Below are positions 59,156 to 64,000 of a stretch of 64,000 nt of DNA, one piece after another (position 1 is the stretch's first letter; each line of letters opens with the position of its first letter). The stretch is from Clostridia bacterium. Lineage in GTDB: Bacteria > Bacillota > Clostridia > Oscillospirales > CAG-272. The notes below the pieces were generated by a model, which was not told the DNA's origin, searched no databases, and saw only the letters and a list, made by a program, of their open reading frames with translations. Location: the NCBI GenBank assembly GCA_017942005.1, contig JAGAVJ010000003.1, positions 165,700-229,699 on the forward strand. The letters run 5' to 3'. Both the position numbers and the translations under genes were made by a program.

Positions 59156-59944
59156 TCATTTGAGATTGTAATTTCCAAGTCCTTCCAGAATTTCCTGTTT
59201 GAACAGGGAAAACAGAAGATATGGCGGCAGCAGAAAGATGACCACTGCGGCAAAATCATACAAGGTCTGGGAGGAAAACGAATTCAGAATCACCGCAAGC
59301 GGCAAGACGGTTTCTGTTTCTATGAGAATCAGCGGTTCTGCGACCAGATTCCATTGTTCTGCAAAGACTAAAATTGCAGTACACACAATGCCGGGCTTGA
59401 TATTCGGAAGGATAATGGACCAAAGAATACGGAATACATTGGAGGTTTCCAGTGTTGCGGATTCTATGATTTCGTTATGCAGCGTTTTTGTGACTTGGGT
59501 CACAAGGAACACAGGCAGGCAGGAAAAAATGCCGGGAAGAATCAACGCATACAAGGTATCGTATAGATGCAGCTGCTTTGAAACGATATAATGGGGCAAA
59601 AGCGTAACCTGAAAGGGCATGATCATAACGATGATATACGCTGTAAACAGCAGTGTTTTTCCCTTCATTTTTGCCTTTGCAAACACAAACGCAGCAGGAA
59701 CCGAAACAAGAAGCGATCCCAGTGTTACACTTGCTGCGACGAGAAAGGAACGAAGCAATGCATGAATATAGAGCGGCTTTGCGATATAAAAGTCCCAATA
59801 GCCGTCAAGGGAAGGAGAAATGATATCACGAAAGTTGATGCCTACAGAGCAAAGAATGGATAGTAAAATGGGGGCAATCATAACTGCCGCAACAGACAAA
59901 AGAAAAAAACAGAAAAGGCTGTACCAGATTGTTTTTTTTACCAT
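59156..59944 (-). CDS. Carbohydrate ABC transporter permease, MalG-like
   Basis: 262 residues, six membrane helices, with the cytoplasmic EAA loop EIIESATLETSNVFRILWSIILPNIKPG that contacts the ATPase. It overlaps the end of the MalF-like gene by seven bases. MalG-type permease of an importer whose binding protein is encoded at 61253. No ATPase gene lies in the operon, so a shared MsmX-type ATPase is expected. Confidence 0.92.
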   Translation of the reverse strand: MVKKTIWYSLFCFFLLSVAAVMIAPILLSILCSVGINFRDIISPSLDGYWDFYIAKPLYIHALLRSFLVAASVTLGSLLVSVPAAFVFAKAKMKGKTLLFTAYIIVMIMPFQVTLLPHYIVSKQLHLYDTLYALILPGIFSCLPVFLVTQVTKTLHNEIIESATLETSNVFRILWSIILPNIKPGIVCTAILVFAEQWNLVAEPLILIETETVLPLAVILNSFSSQTLYDFAAVVIFLLPPYLLFSLFKQEILEGLGNYNLK

Positions 59945-60735
59945 ACCTGATCACTCCATTTCTTTTCGCACCATAAAAGTACGGTGACAATCAAGAAGAT
60001 GCCTAAAAAGAAGAGCGTGGCAGCAGTAGAAACATTTTGATAATTTAATTTTTCAAAATGATTATTTAAGTAATTCTGAATCATATATACCGCTTTATCA
60101 GGATAATTGCCCCACATCAAATAAGATTCGCGGTAAATTTTAAAGGAATTTACAAAGGAAAGAATACCCGTAAACAACAGCATAGGGACACTGTTTGGAA
60201 GAAGAATGTGCGTCATGGTTTTCAATGTGGATGCGCCGTCAATTTGTGCGGAATCCAGGACTTCCATTGGGACGGATAAAAAGGAAGCGGTCAAAAGGAT
60301 GACATTGAGACCGGTATATTTCCACAAAAACAGAAACAATAGGGAGGAAAACGGCGGGACATCGGAAAGATAGGTCTGCCATATCATCACGGCAGTGATG
60401 GAAGGGAGCAGATACGGCAGAAAAACAACGGATTGCAGGAATCGCAGCCTTCGCACGACAAACGCCAAAAGAAAGGCAATGATATAAGAAATCAAAAGGA
60501 TTAAGGGAACGGCAATAGCAGTAAAGCACAGTGTGTTTTTCATGCCGAGTAAAAAATAGTCGGATTTTAAGATGGTTAGAAAATTCTGTAACCCGCAGAA
60601 TTCTTTGCGGAAGGCATCGTTTTGCCATGCATAGGTCAGTGAATACAGAAAAGGGATGATATAAAACACCAAAAACCCCAAAAAACTTGGGAGCAGCAGA
60701 AGCTTCCAATATTTATTGTTCATAATTATGACCAT
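59938..60735 (-). CDS. Carbohydrate ABC transporter permease, MalF-like
   Basis: 265 residues from ATG 60735 (MVIIMNNKYW...), or 261 from ATG 60723. Six membrane helices and the EAA loop SAQIDGASTLKTMTHILLPNSVP. Partner of the MalG-like protein. The open frame continues upstream into the leader hairpin (GTG 60744). The ribosome site only reaches the first ATG if the hairpin folds. Confidence 0.92.
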   Translation of the reverse strand: MVIIMNNKYWKLLLLPSFLGFLVFYIIPFLYSLTYAWQNDAFRKEFCGLQNFLTILKSDYFLLGMKNTLCFTAIAVPLILLISYIIAFLLAFVVRRLRFLQSVVFLPYLLPSITAVMIWQTYLSDVPPFSSLLFLFLWKYTGLNVILLTASFLSVPMEVLDSAQIDGASTLKTMTHILLPNSVPMLLFTGILSFVNSFKIYRESYLMWGNYPDKAVYMIQNYLNNHFEKLNYQNVSTAATLFFLGIFLIVTVLLWCEKKWSDQVW

Positions 60736-60764
60736 AACTTTCACGAAAGCGAAAGTTATCTCCT
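60736..60764 (-). promoter_or_regulatory. Split ribosome binding site with hairpin, MalF-like gene
   Basis: Minus strand: AGGAGA (60764-60759), A, hairpin AACTTTC/GAAAGTT (60757-60751 with 60742-60736, 8-nt loop), then ATGGTCATAATTATG from 60735. The sequence after the hairpin is identical to the asnA leader. Confidence 0.72.
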
Positions 60765-60814
60765 GTTCGATAATATCTATGGCCGATTGTTGATTTAAAA
60801 TGATAGGTTGCCTT

Positions 60815-61249
60815 TTACGGTGTATTTATAATTTTAAAGATAACCACTCTGTCGCCGTCTTCCAGCGTTTTGTCAGCGGAACAGATATACATGGCATTCA
60901 TTTGAGAGGACTTTAACAGTTCTGTACAGATGCCGTCTGATTTTCCTTTTATAACGTCGATCTTTTTTGCAAAGTAGGCTTCTTCGCCGGTATCATTTCT
61001 TTTTTCAACAATCAATGCAAAGGTCTGAATGTCTCCTGCATCGCCGTTGTCTGGAGTGGATGTGCTGTGAAAGCATTGAGACGACAGACCGGTCACTGTC
61101 ACGCTCCCGTCAGAAAAGGTATAGAAAACGGGAGACATGACAACGACCTGCGGAGACAATGCATCACGAATGGTTTTCCCAAAAACAACAGACGCCAAAA
61201 TGGACAAAGTGAATATCACTGTAAAGATGATTGTGATTTTTTTATTCAT
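60815..61249 (-). CDS. Small membrane-anchored protein in the importer operon
   Basis: 144 residues. One N-terminal membrane helix (about 5-25), then an extracytoplasmic domain (SPQVVVMSPVFYTFSDGSVTVTG...) without a family match. It sits between the solute-binding protein gene (four bases away) and the permeases, and is presumably exported beside them. A role in substrate handling at the cell surface is plausible but unproven. Confidence 0.65.
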   Translation of the reverse strand: MNKKITIIFTVIFTLSILASVVFGKTIRDALSPQVVVMSPVFYTFSDGSVTVTGLSSQCFHSTSTPDNGDAGDIQTFALIVEKRNDTGEEAYFAKKIDVIKGKSDGICTELLKSSQMNAMYICSADKTLEDGDRVVIFKIINTP

Positions 61250-61252
61250 ACT

Positions 61253-63328
61253 TCATTCAAAATACGTATATTCTACAAAGGTGATGATGTTTTTTGCCAT
61301 ATCGTCCGGCGAAAGCTTGCCGGAGTAGAAATCTTCTAAAAGGTTGTCAAGGATATACTCTAAAAGCAAAGTATAATCATACGTAAAAATACAGGCATTT
61401 TCAAACAGCTGCGGCAAAACGGAGAAAAGAGCACGCTTATCGGGAGAAAGGGAGGAATCAATCGTATTTTTTTCCGGCTGGTTGCCTAACATTGTAAATC
61501 TATAAATACCGCCGCTTGTGCCGGTGGAATAAAGGAATTCTTCTCCGGTCATGAAGGCGATAAAATCGTATGCCAAGTCGATATTGGCAGCATAACGGTT
61601 CATCATTGCAAGACCGCGCAGAAAAACATGCGTGGTTTGTTCCGACGGGTCGCAGAGGATGCCGTTTTCAGGGGATTCATATGGATCAGAACTCATAATC
61701 GTGCTGAAAATTCCATTTATATTAGACAGCAGTGGAGTACGGCTGCTTTTCGAGTTGGAATTGAAATCGGAACCAAACAGAGCGCCCTTGTCATAGTAGG
61801 TTTTTACAGTGGAAAGAAAATCGGCAAGCGCCTTTTGATCCAGTGCGCCGGCATTGATCTGATCCTGTATCATTCTTAAAATCCAGGGATTGACATGATA
61901 GGAATCGGAGAACACAACGTAGTTTTCCTCTTGTGCAAACTGTTCGCAAAGCTCCCATATCTGGGAATACGACGGACGAAAATCAAGCGGCTGCTTGAGA
62001 GGGGATGCATCATTACATTGGAGAAGACCGTTGATTTCTATGTGATATGGGACGCCGATTATGGCGCCGTCTGCGGAGATCATCTCAGAAACGCCGGAAT
62101 ACATCTTTTCAAAATTGGCGGTGATCTCTTCCTTTTCGTTCAGCGGAGCGAATAACTTATAGTTGATGACACTTGTTAAAAAATTTTCTTCTGTAGGGTT
62201 ATCCACAAATACAATGTCAAAGTCATCTCCCTGAGACAATAATTGTGTCCGCAGCCGATCTTTTAACACCGCGGAATCGTAATATGTAATTGTGACATTG
62301 GTCTGATACTGCTTTTCAAACTGCTCTACAACGGTCTGAAGGTCAAAATCCCATATGGATTCATATGCCCAAATATGCAGTGTATCCTTTTTCACGTTGA
62401 TATCGGCAGCACACAGAAGATTGGCGCTGTTTTTAAAGATAAAAACAGAACCCCCGCTTAGAAGAAAGCTGTCAATATGTGAAGTTTCTCCAAGTGCTTC
62501 TTTTGTAAATGCAGTCAAAAGCGTTATTTCATTGTTATCCGGTTGGTAGCGTTTTAAGGTATACGAGTCTTCGCTGTAAATATAACTGTTGGAAAGTGGA
62601 TCGTAGGCGCTGTATGAGGGGATAAAATCAAGGATACATTCATTTTGTACGGTTTGTTTTTTCAGATTGTAGGTATAGGATTTGAAAATGGTGTTTGCAA
62701 AGCTCATATTGGCGATGGTTACAAAGACGACGGTATTCTCATCCTTTGCATCCATGGATTTTACCATTGCATAGGAATCGTTTCCTTTAAAGTATGCGGT
62801 ATGATCCGTGATGGTTTGCTTGTCGAGATGGTATTCAAAAATATGACTTTCCGAAAACTCCGCATCGTTTAAATATGATACCTCAAAGAGAATCGACTGT
62901 TTCATAGGAAGCATGCGGCAGATACGTTCAATAGCGTCTTTTGGGATATCCAACGCTGCGGTTTTCACGGCGGAAAAGTCCTGTACAGAATATAACGTTA
63001 AGGAACGGTCTTCTGTGGAGCCGATATAAATATAATCCGCATCGACGCAGATGGCAGAACCGCCGAAGGGATGCTGCACTGCTTCTTTTGTTGTCAAATC
63101 AAATACCGTGCAGAATTCGTCGGATACAAGGTATGCATTGTTACCGTACAGATACATGTCGTTGACGGTGATATTCTCCAATTCCGGAATGACTGCGATG
63201 AAATCTTCTGCAGTGGCTGTCGGACTGTTTTTCTTTGCTTTTGAATTCGATTCTGAATTTTTACAGCTTGTAATCAGGATACAGGCGATTGTCAGTATAA
63301 AAAGAAGGCAGAATGTATGTTTTTTCAT
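61253..63328 (-). CDS. Lipoprotein: beta-propeller-like domain fused to solute-binding protein
   Basis: 691 residues. Lipobox LITSCKN (Cys about residue 22). Residues about 45-310 contain repeated strands with YIYIGSTEDRSLTLY and YIYSEDSYTLKRY, typical of a six- or seven-bladed propeller; residues 320-690 form a family-1 extracellular solute-binding protein (LHIWAYESIWDFDLQTVVEQFEKQYQTNVTIT, DDFDIVFVDNPTEE, AYDFIAFMTGEEFLYSTGTSGGIYRF). The propeller insert is unusual for such lipoproteins and may bind a polymer. It leads the importer operon. Confidence 0.85.
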   Translation of the reverse strand: MKKHTFCLLFILTIACILITSCKNSESNSKAKKNSPTATAEDFIAVIPELENITVNDMYLYGNNAYLVSDEFCTVFDLTTKEAVQHPFGGSAICVDADYIYIGSTEDRSLTLYSVQDFSAVKTAALDIPKDAIERICRMLPMKQSILFEVSYLNDAEFSESHIFEYHLDKQTITDHTAYFKGNDSYAMVKSMDAKDENTVVFVTIANMSFANTIFKSYTYNLKKQTVQNECILDFIPSYSAYDPLSNSYIYSEDSYTLKRYQPDNNEITLLTAFTKEALGETSHIDSFLLSGGSVFIFKNSANLLCAADINVKKDTLHIWAYESIWDFDLQTVVEQFEKQYQTNVTITYYDSAVLKDRLRTQLLSQGDDFDIVFVDNPTEENFLTSVINYKLFAPLNEKEEITANFEKMYSGVSEMISADGAIIGVPYHIEINGLLQCNDASPLKQPLDFRPSYSQIWELCEQFAQEENYVVFSDSYHVNPWILRMIQDQINAGALDQKALADFLSTVKTYYDKGALFGSDFNSNSKSSRTPLLSNINGIFSTIMSSDPYESPENGILCDPSEQTTHVFLRGLAMMNRYAANIDLAYDFIAFMTGEEFLYSTGTSGGIYRFTMLGNQPEKNTIDSSLSPDKRALFSVLPQLFENACIFTYDYTLLLEYILDNLLEDFYSGKLSPDDMAKNIITFVEYTYFE

Positions 63329-63372
63329 AATTGTTATGATAACTTTTACAAAAGTAAAGGTTCGTTCCTTTC
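63329..63372 (-). promoter_or_regulatory. Hairpin between SD and start of the binding-protein gene
   Basis: Minus strand: AAAGGA (63371-63366), ACGA or so, hairpin AACCTTTAC/GTAAAAGTT (one C-A mismatch), then ATCATAACAATTATG with the in-frame start at 63328. The first ATG of the motif has become ATC, so spacing to the real start is about 16 nt after folding. Confidence 0.5.
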
Positions 63373-63478
63373 TTTATAGGAATGCGTACATTCCATTCAT
63401 AAGATCAACGGGCGCCTCTTTGCGTTTATTTTCAATCAGACGGAAAGCCGTTGTACGAATTACCGTCGTGCTGACTAC

Positions 63479-63507
63479 AGTATATCATAAAAATTATCTG
63501 ATGTCAA
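63479..63507 (-). promoter_or_regulatory. Promoter of the importer operon
   Basis: Minus strand TTGACA (63507-63502), 17 bp, TATACT (63484-63479). It is divergent from the rpmH promoter 90 bp away. The leader to the lipoprotein start is about 145 nt. Confidence 0.85.
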
Positions 63508-63595
63508 TAGTATTTCCTGATTTATCCAGATAAAAAATTGTATAAAATTACAAAACCGACCTTGCCAAAAAAATGAAAAAATTTATTAAAACCTC

Positions 63596-63624
63596 TTGAC
63601 AAATACGCAAGGAAATAGTATAAT
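63596..63624 (+). promoter_or_regulatory. Promoter of rpmH
   Basis: TTGACA (63596-63601), 17 bp, TATAAT (63619-63624): both hexamers match the consensus exactly, as expected for a ribosomal protein gene. Confidence 0.92.
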
Positions 63625-63736
63625 ATATAGTGTCGTATGATGTAAATCCATCGGGGTACGGCATTCTGCTTCTAATTTATTAAAAAATAACCAACAGATA
63701 GATAAAAATGCCTATCTTTGAGGGAGGTGCAAGTGC

Positions 63737-63871
63737 ATGAAGAGAACATACCAGCCGAAAAAGCGCCAGAGAAAGGTCGAACACGGCTTCAGAAAGAGAA
63801 TGGCTACTGCTAACGGCAGAAAGGTCTTAAAGAGAAGACGTGCAAAGGGCAGAGCAAGACTGACCTATTGA
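63737..63871 (+). CDS. rpmH: 50S ribosomal protein L34
   Basis: 44 residues, [20 protein letters not shown] then [24 protein letters not shown], an unmistakable L34 of standard length, strongly basic. GGGAGG (63722-63727) lies 9 nt before the ATG at 63737. In most bacteria rpmH is next to rnpA and close to dnaA and oriC; here a terminator follows after 41 bp and no rnpA start is visible in the remaining 56 bases, so the classical rpmH-rnpA pair may be split or rnpA may begin just outside the window. Confidence 0.98.
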   Translation: MKRTYQPKKRQRKVEHGFRKRMATANGRKVLKRRRAKGRARLTY

Positions 63872-63912
63872 TTTTCCCTATATCCGAATCTCGTGCAGAC
63901 AAGCACGATGCC

Positions 63913-63944
63913 AAAGCCTGTGCCGCAAGTCATAGGCTTTTTTT
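63913..63944 (+). terminator. Intrinsic terminator of rpmH
   Basis: AAAGCCTGTG (63913-63922) pairs with CATAGGCTTT (63931-63940, one wobble) and runs into TTTTTTT. A short CGTGC/GCACG hairpin (63892-63907) precedes it. Confidence 0.85.
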
Positions 63945-64000
63945 ATCACATAGAAATAACAGCATTCATTCCCCACTCCTATCAATGCCCCGTGGCATCG

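Overview
The window reads as chromosome of a low-to-mid GC Gram-positive anaerobe, most likely class Clostridia (an Oscillospirales/Ruminococcaceae-like gut or environmental lineage). The evidence is the gene order gmk-rpoZ-priA-def-fmt-rsmB-rlmN-phosphatase/PASTA kinase-rsgA, a T-box leader, DnaD and Rex proteins, AAAGGAGG-type ribosome binding sites and TTGACA-N17-TATAAT promoters. The species cannot be named from sequence alone. I recognised no tRNA, rRNA, CRISPR array or intact transposase.

Layout. 1-12.7 kb: housekeeping operon (guanylate kinase to RsgA), with a natural fusion of the PP2C phosphatase to the PASTA kinase and a 137-bp tandem repeat before rsmB. 13.3-16.4 kb: a promoter and a T-box leader with a methionine (AUG) specifier candidate, controlling metY-metA. 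16.4-25.4 kb: a methyltransfer cluster (corrinoid protein, three uroporphyrinogen-decarboxylase/MtaA-like proteins, a DUF2284 metal-binding protein), then a GH106-like glycosidase and a GNAT acetyltransferase. 25.5-30.4 kb, minus strand: stalk-domain protein, asnA, Mini-III RNase, Dabb protein, cytidylate-kinase-like protein, DeoR regulator. 30.8-41.2 kb, plus strand: dCMP deaminase, lipoprotein, TIM-barrel protein, rimI-tsaD, isocitrate dehydrogenase, rex, dnaD, dnaC-like, hisS. 41.4-50.8 kb: accessory enzymes, pgeF, and an ABC exporter with a DUF3021/LytTR regulator. 51-53.7 kb: rbfA-nrnA-truB. 53.9-59 kb: esterase, E2-like acyltransferase, and an AT-rich island holding a secreted protein, a four-helix membrane protein and decayed duplicated DNA. 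59-63.3 kb: a carbohydrate-type ABC importer operon. 63.7 kb: rpmH.

Two signals run through the window. First, at least nine genes have a good Shine-Dalgarno sequence set far upstream of the start codon, with a stem-loop filling the gap. If the helix forms, the distance usually collapses to about 3-8 nt. Several of these leaders end in variants of ATGGTCATAATTATG, giving two in-frame start codons 12 nt apart. Before the corrinoid gene the insert is a 123-nt multi-branched RNA. I know of no described class like this in bacteria; phage T4 gene 38 is the nearest single precedent. Second, most intergenic gaps hold a related hairpin family (GGGGAAAA...TTTTCCCC with A/T-rich arms), often as inverted pairs, probably acting as terminators and perhaps MITE-like.

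How the genes may work together: the T-box ties metY/metA (acetylhomoserine pathway) to charged tRNA-Met; the adjacent corrinoid/MtaA-like cluster moves methyl groups from an unknown methylated substrate; the LytTR protein probably autoregulates its ABC exporter operon through two 11-bp direct repeats; and the importer at 59-63 kb has no ATPase of its own and so must borrow one.
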